Shown: piece by piece, positions 46,891 through 57,850 of the stretch | Numbering within the stretch: position 1 is the first letter of the stretch | Layout of the letters: each line of letters begins with the position of its first letter | Origin: Echinarachnius parma | Taxonomy: Eukaryota > Echinodermata > Echinoidea > Clypeasteroida > Echinarachniidae | Length of the DNA: 64,000 nucleotides | NCBI GenBank assembly: GCA_037951105.1 | Contig: JBAMJV010008890.1 | Location: forward strand, 62,001 to 126,000 | Reading direction: 5' to 3' | Made by a program: the position numbers and the translations under genes | The notes under the pieces: generated by a model | Told to the model about the DNA's origin: nothing | Databases searched by the model: none | What the model saw: the letters and a program-made list of their open reading frames with translations, nothing else

Positions 46891-47214
46891 AAAATAACGT
46901 ACTTGACTTTTTTTTTTTTTTAAAGGCTTATGCGAAAAAGCAGGTGATTGTACAAATAAAAACAGAAACTTGATTGATTTGCCCGAAAAGCACACTTACC
47001 TGACAAACATTTTTGTATTTTTACATTAATCGCGCCTGCTTACGTTACCATTTTATTTTTTAGAGAAAAAAGAAAAAGATGAAAAAAGTAGGGGAGTTGA
47101 AATGTAAATGAAAATAGGCTATATAGAGGGGTAGAGAATGATACAAAGGGAGGGTGGCGAATGTAAAGAACGATAAAGATAGGGATTTTATAAATAAGTA
47201 TATGGTTAGATAGA
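46891..47214. other. No recognised feature
   Basis: A T run at about 46909-46921, then A+T-rich sequence. Confidence 0.4.
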
Positions 47215-47225
47215 TAGATAGATAT

Positions 47226-47296
<71 letters not shown>

Positions 47297-47297
47297 G
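47215..47297 (+). repeat. TAGA tetranucleotide microsatellite
   Basis: A nearly pure (TAGA)n tract with one ATGA interruption. Confidence 0.96.
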
Positions 47298-50045
47298 AAT
47301 AGATAGATGGATATGTTTATGATTTTAAAAGAGAAAGCGGAAACGCGTAATGATATTGCTTTATTTCGCGGAGGGATTTGCGGTCATAAAGAGGCAGCAG
47401 ACGGTGGGTATGGCGTTAAAGAAGTGATTATTAGGGTTAGAAAATCGATCGAAAAGGGTAATTGTTTCGAGGAGAATGCTCGAATAATGTTAGATCCATA
47501 AGGGGAAGATTAGTTTGGAAGAAATGTATAATTATATTATGATGGAAATGTTCATCGTCTACCTTCAACTCACAAGAATGCGTGGGTAAACAAATCATAC
47601 ATTTTCTTCTTTGTTTATTGCTTAAAAGCAATTATTCAATTTCAATTTGTCAACTCGTAATAAGTCTAATTTTTCAAAGACGTGTGCAACAGTCAAGAAG
47701 AAAATCGTATGACTGGATTTATTCATGGAATAGCAATACCAATTATTAAATTAATATGCAATATGTTGAGAGTCTTTCTAAATAAGGGAAAATGTGAGGT
47801 AAGTTTTTGTTATTATTTCTGGCACACTTTTAGGAAGCAAAGAGACATTTGAAATATCAACGATGCTCCGCAGTTTGCAAATGTTTAACAAATTCATGTT
47901 TCAACTATAAAACCTGTGGCTATTTATTGTTCTATACAACTTTAGAATACAGCCACGAAATCCTCTCAAAACACTCTAGGGATTTTCCCCTTAGCTTTGG
48001 ATTTCCACTTTAATAAATGGGACACCCTCCCGCGAATATCTAAAAGGATTTAGGGGTTAGAAGTTTGTCTTGTTTTTAAGGTCGTTTAAAGACTATTTTG
48101 TTATTGTGCTCAACGTCAAGTAACTTATTTTAAGTGATTGCGTGGTTGTTGTAATGTATAAGTTAGTTAAGCGCACGGGGAATAATTACTTATCTATATG
48201 CGCTTCATACGAGCTTATGACATATCATACCAATATTTAGTGTTTAATCATTGATAGTACATGGCTACTTGAACGGTTTTGATGAATCCTACTCCGATAC
48301 AGAGTCATGATCAGGGGATTGAGAAATTCACACTTTGCTCAAATCCCGTCATTTTGTCACTGGGGTTAAAAGTTCCTATAGCGCCCCTCTCTAATTATTG
48401 TTGGCATGAATTGACTAATCATTTTCATATTTTGATATCTTCAAAACAACTGTATCTTATTTGCAATTGTCATTGTTAGTATTTCAAAAGGACTGTATCC
48501 AATATCCCATTGTTAATATTATCACCAGGCACATCTGTATGAATGTATTGAAATTATGCAAATATCCGGCGAAAACAAGAACAGTTTCGCACTTATGTGT
48601 ACGACACCTGGTAGATAAGACTCAATTTTGCAAATGGCTTTACCAATTCTAATGATTTTGCAGCTCGTTGAATAGGCTGGCGAGGCAGCACGATTCGTGC
48701 AAATAGACATACCATATCGCATGCAAAATCATTCATTATTTCCTTACTAGCATTCCGAGGCACCAGACCTGATTAGTAGTAGTAATAACTGTAGCAGTGG
48801 AAATTTTGCTCCTGGGGTAGTTTTATGGTATAAGTTGAAATATATAAATCGGAAATAACTTTAAAGAACGGTATTCACCTGTATGATGTATAGTTTGGTT
48901 CTATACTCTTCCCAGAGACTTTAGTTTCTAATAAACCGCCTTGGAATTTTTATCAGGTTCAAAAGTTCGGATAAGAGATCCGTGCGACTGATGAACTGCG
49001 ATATTGTAACCAGTTCAAATATTGATTATATCTGTATTCATCCATTGGAGCAATGCCATGTCATCCATTACTCATAATTGCAATGTCCACTAGATACCCG
49101 TTTAATTTCCTGTATGGATCCATACCTTGTTACTAAATGATTCCCAGGGTGGCAAAGAACATTATTAACCCAATCACAACCGATATACGGTATTGAAACT
49201 CTAACAGAACCTCTAAATACAGTATGTCACAGCAGACTACCGTATACAATTGGTTAATACATGAACCAATACACCACACTACAGGGTCATGTAGCCAGGT
49301 ATAGATAACAGGCCCAATACAAGCTGAGTAAATTAAACTTCATTATTTGAGACGGCAACTTAAAAAGTCGATATGGGAATAAAGAGGCTCGGGGTGAAAA
49401 GGGCACATAAATCGAGACATAGGTTGCTGAAGGCTACGATATTTTGATTACTAGTGGCCAAGCGTCACTCCGTGACACCGTGCGTGCGCACATAATGATC
49501 CTGATATACAGTAATCGCTTGCGCTCTGAATCTTTTTGATGAGCGTATTGTCGCATAAATAAACTTCGCTCACAGTGCGTACGAACATATGCGTGATTGA
49601 CCCATCGAACCGTTTTCCCGTGATCGGTATTTAGACACCACTGAGATATATGTATATTTAAAGTGATTGCCTCTAATCAACGTCATTAAATAGGTATTCC
49701 ACGCCAGGTTTAGATAATGTCTTGCTGAATATTAAGACAAACGAGAAGAATAATCGGTGAAAATTGGATCAGAATCGGACTTAAACCAGAAAGCTTGTCT
49801 ATTGCGCCACCATGCACAATTGAGCGCTCATTTTTAACATGAACGAGCAACTCGGCAAAGTTTCCACGGACTCATGACGGAATATTTATGGGCCATTATG
49901 TTGACATGTAAAAGCTCAGAAAATTGCTTTGTAATTAAGAGAAATATAAAATTGTTCATAAATCTCAATGCAAAAATCACAATGACAGCAACTCACAAAT
50001 AACGTAAGGCCAATAGCAATTGCGAACGACACACAAATCTGAACA
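47298..50045. other. No recognised feature
   Basis: About 2.7 kb with no domain-bearing ORF, no terminal repeats and no shared family. Together with 13967-16470, the most unique-looking part of the window. Confidence 0.4.
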
Positions 50046-50089
50046 AAGTCATCAACATCATCATCATCATCATTATCATCATCATCATT

Positions 50090-50130
<41 letters not shown>

Positions 50131-50675
50131 ACAAATTCTTCAACAAAACGACGATTCTAATATTATTTTCATTCGAGATAACTCCAAAATGTGTTTAAGA
50201 AAGAACTCGTGTAGGTCCTTTCAACTTTCACTGACAGTTTCAATAGTCCATTAAGAAGCCTTAAAGTACCCTCATATTTCCCCAGGGTATTTCGAGATAA
50301 GATGGCTGTGCCATGATGAGTAGCATTAAATTCTTGCGACCTTTGTGTGTGGTCACCGACCAAAAACATGCCATCATCAACAAGAACATCATTAATAATA
50401 TCACCACCATCATCATCATCATCTTCATCATCATCATCATCATCATAGTCATCATCGTCAACATCATCATCGTCATCATCATCATCACTACCACAATCAT
50501 CATCGTCATGATTATCATCATCATCATCATCATCATCGTCATCATCATCATCATCATAATCAACATCAGCAGCATTGCTATAATGTTTTTCTTCTGCTTC
50601 TTCTTAATCTCCTCCATCATCATCATCATCACCACAATCACCATCATCATCATGATTATCATCAGCATCATGATT

Positions 50676-50716
<41 letters not shown>

Positions 50717-50758
50717 AAGCAACAGAAGTAACATTGCTATAATGTTCTTCTTCTTCCT
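50046..50758 (+). repeat. Compound ATC/CTT microsatellite, partly duplicated
   Basis: ATC-type tracts at 50046-50130, 50407-50560 and 50611-50716. A unit of ATC tract, about 30 bp unique sequence containing GCATTGCTATAATGTT or ACATTGCTATAATGTT, and CTT-rich sequence occurs twice (ending near 50605 and 50757, about 155 bp apart). Confidence 0.92.
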
Positions 50759-51011
50759 TTTCTTCTTCTTCTTCTTCTTCTTCTTCTTCTTCTTCTTCTT
50801 CTTCTTCTTCTTCTTCTTCTTCTTCTTCTTCTTCTTCTTCTTCTTCTTCTTCTTCTTCTTCTTCTTCTTCTTCTTCTTCTTCTTCTTCTTCTTCTTCTTC
50901 TTCTTCTTCTTCTTCTTCTTCTTCTTCTTCTTCTTCTTCTTCTTCTTCTTCTTCTTCTTCTTCTTCTTCTTCTTCTTCTTCTTCTTCTTCTTCTTCTTCT
51001 TCTTCTTCTTC
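50759..51011 (+). repeat. Long pure TTC microsatellite
   Basis: About 250 bp of uninterrupted (TTC)n ending exactly where the Tx1-like element begins. Long poly-Phe and poly-Glu ORFs through it are by-products. Confidence 0.97.
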
Positions 51012-51242
51012 TTTTTTTGAGGTAGGTCGTGTATTTTTTAGGCTCCGGATTTGTTCTTTTTTGTGGGTGTTTTTGACCTTCGTGGTCCTTGATTTTTTAT
51101 AGGTTGTATCTTTTTGATGCACTGATTACTTTAGACCAGTCCTCGCTTTGTCAGGTTTATTAATTTTTCCGTATTTTGAGGTGTTTTTTTTTTTTTTTTT
51201 TTTTTTTTGGTTGTGTGTTGCTTTTCGTATTGGCTGTGCTGT

Positions 51243-52799
51243 ATGGCCGGCCGATCGGATCGCCATGTACAGGGCCAGGCACAAGGCCCTATTGGTAACC
51301 CTACTATTGTAGGTGTTGAACAGTTTAAACTCGTAACGAGGGACAATGGGGTTTCTTTTAGCGCCATTAACAATGTCTCGATTCAAACGTACATTGATGC
51401 GTTCGTACAGAACATTCCACCTGAGCATATTGTCTCTGCTTCTCGAATCTCGAACGGTCGCATTGCTATCTATCTTAATTCCAAAGAGTCAGTGGTGCGT
51501 GCTGTGAATCGTGGATTGAATTACGAGGGGGCTTTCATCGAATTAACCCCTCTCGTACGCCCCACCACTAAGCTCATTTTGTCTAATGTGTACCCAGAGA
51601 TACCGAATTCTGTCTTAGTTGAGAATATAGGTTCGTTTTGTAAGGTTGTCTCTCAATGTAGGCCCATTCCACTAGGGTTGAAGAATAAGAAGCTCACACA
51701 TGTAATGAGCTTTCGGAGACAAGTTCAAGTGCTCATGAATCCAAATGTTACCCCTCCCGACCATATTAATTTTACCCACTCGGGTACTAATTATCGTGTG
51801 TTTGTGTCTACGGAGTCTGCACGGTGCTTTAATTGTGGGGAATTTGGACATATTTCGCGCTCATGCAAAAAGCCGAAATCTCAAGCCAACATTGTCCCAC
51901 CCCCTACGACTTTGAACAAACCTACTACTTCGACAGACGGCCGACCCCCCTTCGGGCCGACCCCCGCTACTGGAGTGAAGCACACTGCCCCTCCCCCGCC
52001 TCCCCTTGTTGGGATGACTGCTAGTTTAGCTCGTGACGCGCCCCCTCCTGTTGAGGTGCCCCAATCCGGCCCTTCGCGTCCCACCTCCCCCCAGCCTTCT
52101 TGCTCCTCGCTGAACCCACCACCCTCTGTAGCTTCATCAGCCCTTCCACCCAGTCCATCGGGGGTTAAGGGTCCCCAAATTGATGTTGTACGTGAGGGTG
52201 ATGGGGGTCCCTCCCCATCTCATAAACTTGGCTCCCCCAAACCCACTCCCCCCTTGTGGAGTGAACCTCCCTTGCCCAGGAGGTCCTTTTCGGATGTTGT
52301 CTCCAAGCGGAAACAGACTGCAGCCACACCTGCAGAAGAGATTTATAATACCCTTACACCACTCAAAACCCCATCCCCTCAGAGGAAAATGCAGAAGAAG
52401 TCTCTTACCCCTTTGGTGAACAAGTCCCCTACGCTTACACAGGCCCTCGACACCCCGACTCCTGAACCCCCCTCCACCCCATTGTCCTCGACCGAGGACC
52501 CCGCCGCAGACTTGACAGACACTGACTCTATGACCTGGGAGGATACCCAGTCCCAGACTGATGAAGAGTCGATACATGAAGAGACCCTCCCCCTCACACC
52601 AGGCCCCCTGTCGGCTTCTGAAATTATTAAGTTTTTAGCTTCGGTTAAAGGCAGGAAAAAACCAACTCAAATAGCTCGCAAATACACTTCCAATATTCCT
52701 GGTTTAGTGAAACAATTGAAGCCCTTGAAGAATAGTCCGCTATTTAAGAAAAGCATGCAACAGAGGATTTATAAATTAGTTAACACGCTAGACGTGTAG
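51243..52799 (+). CDS. Tx1-like ORF1: zinc-knuckle RNA-binding protein
   Basis: 518 residues from the first in-frame ATG at 51243 (MAGRSDRHVQGQ); the open frame extends 12 codons upstream without an ATG. Probably packages element RNA with ORF2 protein into a ribonucleoprotein. The first ~190 residues form a gag-like region with little recognisable sequence. A CCHC knuckle (C195-X2-C198-X4-H203-X4-C208, CFNCGEFGHISRSC) follows. Residues ~215-440 are rich in Pro, Ser and Thr and look disordered. The C-terminus is basic (GRKKPTQIARKYTSN). ORF2 starts 50 bp downstream in a different frame. The intact frame suggests a young copy. Assignment rests on the knuckle and on the position before ORF2. Confidence 0.88.
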   Translation: MAGRSDRHVQGQAQGPIGNPTIVGVEQFKLVTRDNGVSFSAINNVSIQTYIDAFVQNIPPEHIVSASRISNGRIAIYLNSKESVVRAVNRGLNYEGAFIELTPLVRPTTKLILSNVYPEIPNSVLVENIGSFCKVVSQCRPIPLGLKNKKLTHVMSFRRQVQVLMNPNVTPPDHINFTHSGTNYRVFVSTESARCFNCGEFGHISRSCKKPKSQANIVPPPTTLNKPTTSTDGRPPFGPTPATGVKHTAPPPPPLVGMTASLARDAPPPVEVPQSGPSRPTSPQPSCSSLNPPPSVASSALPPSPSGVKGPQIDVVREGDGGPSPSHKLGSPKPTPPLWSEPPLPRRSFSDVVSKRKQTAATPAEEIYNTLTPLKTPSPQRKMQKKSLTPLVNKSPTLTQALDTPTPEPPSTPLSSTEDPAADLTDTDSMTWEDTQSQTDEESIHEETLPLTPGPLSASEIIKFLASVKGRKKPTQIARKYTSNIPGLVKQLKPLKNSPLFKKSMQQRIYKLVNTLDV

Positions 52800-52849
52800 T
52801 CTAGCTTGTTTTGGTTTTGTGATTGTTGTTTTTTTTTTGTTTTTTACGT

Positions 52850-55800
52850 ATGGCTCTGTTTATGGTTGGTTGTTTTTCTTTTGTGATGGCTTTGTCACTG
52901 CTGACCCTCAATACGGGTGGGTGCTCGGCGATTTCGCAAAATGCGTCTTTTAAAGTTTTTGTTGATCATTTGACCTCTAACCCAGATATAGTCTTTTTGC
53001 AAGAGACTTATCAGCTAAATGAAAATAGCTCTTGTTGGAGGGAATGGTCTTATGTTCCTTTTTGTTCGCCAAGCTCCTCTCGTGGGTCAGGGGTCACAAC
53101 GTTATTGAATAGCTCAAAAATAGAGTGTTTGTCTTCACTTTCTGTTTGTGATGGGTATATTTTATATCATAAAATTTGTTTCAATAGGGCCATATATCAC
53201 ATTTATAATACCCTCATCCCCCATGATGATCGGCTGGCTTTACGTACCATAACAGCCCTTCATGATCATGTTTCTAGCTGTAATGATGGCACTATTGTCA
53301 TTGGGGGCGATTTTAATTGCACGGAGAACCCAGTACTTGATCGTTTTCATATGTCAGTAGAACACAGGGCTAAAGTTTCAGTTGCTTTGAAGAATGTATT
53401 TAATTCGTTTTCGCTTTGTGATACTTGGCGTAGATTGAATCCTGGTGTAAAGAAATTTACTTGGTTTAGAAATAATTCGGTTAGTGTTCATGGGGCTTCT
53501 AAGTCCAGGCTAGATCGTTTTTATGTACCGCTATGTTTATTTTCTTCTGTTCATTCATGTGATATTATTCCTTGTTCCCTTTCTGATCATTCAGCGGTGC
53601 TGTTGAAATTTAAGCCCCCTTCAATTCGTGGAGGAAGTGCTTATTGGCACTTTAATAATACTTTATTAGAGGATGAGAATTATAGGGAAATTATAAAATC
53701 CTTTTGGTTAGATTGGCAGAAGGAAAAGAATAATTTTGTGGAAGTTGCTTCTTGGTGGGATTTTGGTAAAGTTCATATTAAGTCTATTACTCAAATGTAT
53801 AGCTCTAAGATTAGGCAAGAGAAACGGTCAGCTTTATTTGATATTAATAGAAGGATCGATGAACTTCAGTCTACACCAGACTTTACTCTTGAGATTAGAA
53901 ATGTACTTGCTGAACAAAGAGATGCACTTAATTTATTATTGAAAAATGAGGCACAGGGTGCTCTCATAAGGTCTCGCTTTAGATACACGAATGAGTCTGA
54001 TTCTTGTTCTAGTTTCTTTTTTAATCTTGAAAAGTCGAATTCGAATTCTAAAAATATGTCTCGCATTCGTCTCCCTTCTGGTTGTATAACAGAAGATCCG
54101 AATGAAATAAGAATGCATGTTCGTAATTTTTATGAGTCTTTATACTCGTCTTCTGATGTCGATAAGAGTGCCCTAGAATATTTATTACCCGATTCCATTG
54201 TTTATGACCCCTCTCTATTAGAGGATCTTGAAGACCCTCTTTCGGAGGAGGAGTTTGATGTTGCAGTACAGCACCTTGGCAAGAATAAGTCGCCCGGTTT
54301 AGATGGGCTCACATCAGAATTTTTTCAGGTCTTTTGGCCTACTTTACGTGATGATTTTTTCTCTGTTATTTGTTCGTCGTTTGAGTCGGGGGCTCTGCCT
54401 CCCTCTCTTAGACGGGCAGTTATAACGTTGCTCCCTAAAAAAGGAGATTTGGCGGATGTTTCAAATTGGCGCCCCGTTTCTCTTTTGAATACGGATTATA
54501 AAATTCTTGCCAAGGTGCTGGCTGGCAGGCTAACGCAATATATTGGCAATGTTATTGGTGAGGATCAAACATACTGTATTCCTGGCCGGTCCATTTATGA
54601 TAATATTAATTTAATTCGTGATGCTATTTTTTATGCAAATGCTGAAGATATACCCTTGGCCTTGATTAATTTAGATCAGAAAAAGGCTTTTGATAATGTG
54701 GATCACTCTTATTTGTTCAACGTTATGAAGAAAATGGGGTTTGGTGATCGTTTTATTTTTTATATACAGACTTTGTACGAGGGTGCTGAGAGCCTTATAA
54801 AAGTAAGTGGGTCACTGACTTCCCCCTTCCTTTTTGAGAAGGGAATTCGTCAGGGGTGCCCCCTCTCAGGACTACTCTATACTATTGCAATCGAACCGTT
54901 TTTAGTTACTTTAAGGAATACTTTGATTAATCATGGTTTATGTATACCTGGAACTAATGTGAATTGTGCTATATCTGCGTATGCAGATGATGTAACTGTT
55001 TTTATTACTTCGGACCCAGGGTTCGCTGTGGTTGAGAAGGCTTATGATTTGTTTAGCCGCGCCTCTGCTGCTTGTCTTAATACACAAAAGTCTCAGGGCT
55101 TATGGGTTGGCCGATGGATGGGGCGCAATGATTCGCCCTTGAATTTTATGTGGAATAATGAAGGTCTCCCGTTTCTTGGAGTTCATTTGGGAAACACAAT
55201 TAATTATGTGCGTCAGAATTGGAGTAAGTGTAAAGATAAATTAATTAAAACGTTTGCTTCTTGGTCTCGGCTTGTTTATTCTTTGTCTTTTAAAGGGAAA
55301 GTTTTAATTGCAAATCAGCTGGCAGCCTCTAAGGTTTTCCACTGTTTAGCGGTTCTTTCTCCCCCAGACAATATTCTAAATGAACTCCAGAATTTACTTG
55401 TTGATTTTGTGTGGTCTAAGAAGCGACATATGTTGAAAAAATCAGTTCTTTTTGAACAACCTGACAAAGGAGGACTTGGTCTAGTTTGCCTCCAAGCACG
55501 CGTTTTTTCTTTTAGGTTCGGTTTTCTTCAACGTTTTTTCAATCTTACTTCACATCCGGCTTACCTTTTTATGAAATGGTTTTTTCGACAATATTGTAAG
55601 TTGGGTTATGATTATCAATTGTTTCACGTTGAAATTAACCCTAAATTTCTTGTTAGTTTGCCGGTTTTTTATGGTGAGGTTTTGCGTGCTTGGATGGTGT
55701 CCGGAGCCCGTATAGATACACGATCTATCTCGTTTAATTATGCTGCCAATATGCCATTAACTTGTTTTTTGTTACCAAATGATAATTATGTTGGTTGCTG

Positions 55801-56752
55801 CCCCCCTGCTCGACCATTGGCGTGCGGGGCCCAACTAGTCCGCCACTTGCTTGACCCCCTGTCTGGTCTGTGGCTTGACCCCTCCGCTTTACATATATTT
55901 TTTAAAGGACTTCGCCCGCCTTCCCTTCGTCTCCTCCGCCGCGAACTCCAGCACCTGCGCCTTGCCATCACTAGCGCGTTTCCAGCCTGGTTCAACGAGC
56001 TTGGGTGCAAGATATCGACACATGTGGATCTACAGACAATTTCATCTTTCCCATCGGTTGCGATCGACGTCTGCTTGCCGATGCTTGAAAATGGAAGCAA
56101 AGCTTCGTCAAAATCTATCTACAGGATGTTCAACAAGATCATTAACAAACTTTCCGACCATGTTTCGCACTGGCACCGAATTGGGTCCGTCGACGAGTCA
56201 ACCAAGCTGCAGTGGGCCCTTGTCTACAAGCTACCGACGTCGAAGAAGGAAGGCGATGTCCAGTTTAAGCTTTTTCACAATATATTGCCCTCACTTACTG
56301 TTTTGCATCATATAAATCCTGATATTTTTTCGCGACACTGCGGCTGGTGCAAGGATGCACCAGGTACAATCGAACATTTATTTATTCAATGCCCGGCCAT
56401 TCAACCGGTCCTTACTCTTTTGTCCGTATTATTGAATCGTTTGTTCCCATCTTTACTTTTAAATTTTGATTTATACTGGTCCCTTGTCCCGTGCGCAGGT
56501 GGTCGTAGCAGGGAGGCGGTGCGCCTCGCTAATTTTTTGATCATTAGTTGCAAGTGTGTCATTTATACTTTGTTTCGTACGAATTCTTTTTCCAATCCTG
56601 TGATTATTTGGCAGCATCGGTTAAAAAGCAGGATTTTATATGAATTTCATTATTATCATTTGTGCCACAATGTCGATGCTTTTTTAAAAACGTGGTCACA
56701 TAATAATACTCTGTTCCTTTTCGATGATTGCAAATTGATTTGGTTGTTTTAG
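52850..56752 (+). CDS. Tx1-like ORF2: endonuclease-reverse transcriptase
   Basis: About 1300 residues from the ATG at 52850; in-frame ATGs at 52862 and 52886 are alternatives, the last being just before the endonuclease core. It nicks target DNA and primes reverse transcription there. The APE-type endonuclease shows N21, E52 (FLQETYQ), GGDFN at 152-156, SRLDRFY at 219-225 and SDH at 245-247. The RT shows KSPGLDGLTSEFF, LLPKKGDLADVSNWRPVSLL, DQKKAFDNVDHSYLF, GIRQGCPLSGLLY and the YADD box at residues 711-714 (54980-54991). A C-terminal zinc finger is C1164-X2-C1167-X8-H1176-X4-C1181. All key residues I know to look for are present and there is no stop or frameshift, so the protein may be functional. 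Confidence 0.93.
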   Translation: MALFMVGCFSFVMALSLLTLNTGGCSAISQNASFKVFVDHLTSNPDIVFLQETYQLNENSSCWREWSYVPFCSPSSSRGSGVTTLLNSSKIECLSSLSVCDGYILYHKICFNRAIYHIYNTLIPHDDRLALRTITALHDHVSSCNDGTIVIGGDFNCTENPVLDRFHMSVEHRAKVSVALKNVFNSFSLCDTWRRLNPGVKKFTWFRNNSVSVHGASKSRLDRFYVPLCLFSSVHSCDIIPCSLSDHSAVLLKFKPPSIRGGSAYWHFNNTLLEDENYREIIKSFWLDWQKEKNNFVEVASWWDFGKVHIKSITQMYSSKIRQEKRSALFDINRRIDELQSTPDFTLEIRNVLAEQRDALNLLLKNEAQGALIRSRFRYTNESDSCSSFFFNLEKSNSNSKNMSRIRLPSGCITEDPNEIRMHVRNFYESLYSSSDVDKSALEYLLPDSIVYDPSLLEDLEDPLSEEEFDVAVQHLGKNKSPGLDGLTSEFFQVFWPTLRDDFFSVICSSFESGALPPSLRRAVITLLPKKGDLADVSNWRPVSLLNTDYKILAKVLAGRLTQYIGNVIGEDQTYCIPGRSIYDNINLIRDAIFYANAEDIPLALINLDQKKAFDNVDHSYLFNVMKKMGFGDRFIFYIQTLYEGAESLIKVSGSLTSPFLFEKGIRQGCPLSGLLYTIAIEPFLVTLRNTLINHGLCIPGTNVNCAISAYADDVTVFITSDPGFAVVEKAYDLFSRASAACLNTQKSQGLWVGRWMGRNDSPLNFMWNNEGLPFLGVHLGNTINYVRQNWSKCKDKLIKTFASWSRLVYSLSFKGKVLIANQLAASKVFHCLAVLSPPDNILNELQNLLVDFVWSKKRHMLKKSVLFEQPDKGGLGLVCLQARVFSFRFGFLQRFFNLTSHPAYLFMKWFFRQYCKLGYDYQLFHVEINPKFLVSLPVFYGEVLRAWMVSGARIDTRSISFNYAANMPLTCFLLPNDNYVGCCPPARPLACGAQLVRHLLDPLSGLWLDPSALHIFFKGLRPPSLRLLRRELQHLRLAITSAFPAWFNELGCKISTHVDLQTISSFPSVAIDVCLPMLENGSKASSKSIYRMFNKIINKLSDHVSHWHRIGSVDESTKLQWALVYKLPTSKKEGDVQFKLFHNILPSLTVLHHINPDIFSRHCGWCKDAPGTIEHLFIQCPAIQPVLTLLSVLLNRLFPSLLLNFDLYWSLVPCAGGRSREAVRLANFLIISCKCVIYTLFRTNSFSNPVIIWQHRLKSRILYEFHYYHLCHNVDAFLKTWSHNNTLFLFDDCKLIWLF

Positions 56753-56957
56753 AGTTTGCATCTACCTTATGTAGATGCGTTTGTTATTACATGTACGTTG
56801 TATTGTTTTTACATTGTTTACTTCGGTAACAATGTTTATACTTGTATAACCTTTGTAAACAAACTTTACGTTTGTATTATGTACTATTCTTTTATTGTAA
56901 ACTTCTGACTTTGATTTATAGTTTGTAAATAAAGATATCCTTTTGAAAAGTCAAAGT
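56753..56957 (+). promoter_or_regulatory. Tx1-like 3' UTR with three hairpins and poly(A) signal
   Basis: Three hairpins in ~120 bp: GCATCTAC-CTTAT-GTAGATGC at 56758-56778 (8-bp perfect stem); CATTGTT, a bulged T, AC-TTCG-GT, AACAATG at 56812-56834 (UUCG loop); and ACAAAC-TTTAC-GTTTGT at 56859-56875. AATAAA lies at 56928-56933, about 25 bp before the microsatellite. In some LINEs a 3' stem-loop is recognised by the reverse transcriptase; that role here is inferred. Confidence 0.7.
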
Positions 56958-57083
56958 CTTCTTCTTCTTCTTCTTCTTCTTCTTCTTCTTCTTCTTCTTC
57001 TTCTTCTTCTTCTTCTTCTTCTTCTTCCTCCTTCTTCTTCTTCTTCTTCATCATCATTATCATCATCATCATCATCATCATCA
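56958..57083 (+). repeat. CTT then ATC microsatellite
   Basis: (CTT)n to about 57048 with one CCT interruption, then ATC-type repeats to 57083. The order mirrors the upstream side. Confidence 0.96.
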
Positions 57084-57600
57084 TTTAGGAAATACAGTGT
57101 AGTAACAATATGACATACCTAGAGGTAGTTCTTATGTAAAGGGTAGACACAGGAAAAGAACAAACATCACGTCATAAATCACATTTCCAAAATAGACGAC
57201 TCTTTAGAGATATTTATTTAAATTATTAAGTCTGACAACAATTATTTGAAAACTATTTCAGTACTGATTTTTGGTGGGGCGATAACCACTCATAACAATG
57301 CAGACATCGATTATCTCACCAGAGATATAACCATGGTCAAGTATTCATGAATTTACTCGTCTGGTGTAAAATCTGTTCGTTTTGCGTTACTTAATTTTCA
57401 GTATGGATATATAATTATATGTAAACTTCGGTAAGAGAAAAGAAGTTTGCATCTGCTCCGCGTTGGACAACACCACGACAAGGGGAGTTTATTCTTTTGA
57501 GGGAAAGTGAAACTTGAGTTCTTAGGTAACATTTATATGCCACCAAGTAACTGTATCAATGACAATAAGTGAAATAAATATACCTTAAACATACCTTGAA
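57084..57600. other. No recognised feature
   Basis: Plain sequence between the microsatellite and the next LINE fragment. Confidence 0.4.
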
Positions 57601-57614
57601 GGCCACGCCTCACC

Positions 57615-57850
57615 TCACCGTCTTGCGGCAGGGTTTAGGGGGCCCTTTTGAGCCAATTTTAAAAACCCAAGTTGGATCTGTTTCTTAAAACTTAGGAGTG
57701 AGGGGGCTTGGACTACACTTTGTGGGAGTTTGTTCCATATGCTGACAATCCTTTGACTGTAAAAGTTTGTCCTGACATCCAGCCTGCTTCTGAACTTTAT
57801 GAACATAACACATGCATTAATAATTTTGTGCAGATTTATGCTAGCGTAAC
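57615..57850 (-). pseudogene. LINE ORF2 C-terminal fragment (CR1/L2-like)
   Basis: On the minus strand, residues RLDVRTNFYSQRIVSIWNKL then PQSVVQAPSLLSFKKQI match the conserved C-terminal tail of CR1/L2-type reverse transcriptases (F-x-S-Q-R-x-x-x-x-W-N-x-L-P). The frame stays open from 58019 to 57615, but only this part is recognisable. No RT core is left nearby. Confidence 0.75.

Larger units (their letters stand above)
51012..56957 (+). mobile_element. Apparently full-length Tx1-like LINE in a TTC repeat
   Basis: About 5.9 kb: a ~230-bp 5' UTR with a T run at 51184-51208, ORF1, a ~50-bp spacer, ORF2, and a ~200-bp 3' UTR with hairpins and AATAAA. Both sides are CTT repeats, and beyond these on both sides are ATC repeats, so the element sits inside one compound microsatellite. 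Both ORFs are uninterrupted. The Tx1 clade is known for target-specific elements, including some that insert in microsatellites; membership is judged from the ORF2 motifs. It is the best candidate in the window for recent activity. Confidence 0.9.

Noticed and set aside
50313..51122. Long poly-Phe and poly-Glu/Asp ORFs
   Set aside because: They are translations of the TTC and ATC microsatellites in phase-preserving triplets; no start context, domain or conserved feature.
51207..51242. N-terminal extension of Tx1-like ORF1
   Set aside because: The frame is open but there is no ATG before 51243; the upstream codons overlap the T run of the 5' UTR.
52137..52577. Antisense ORF of 146 codons within Tx1-like ORF1
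   Set aside because: A shadow of the proline-rich segment; GC-rich codons leave the opposite strand open.
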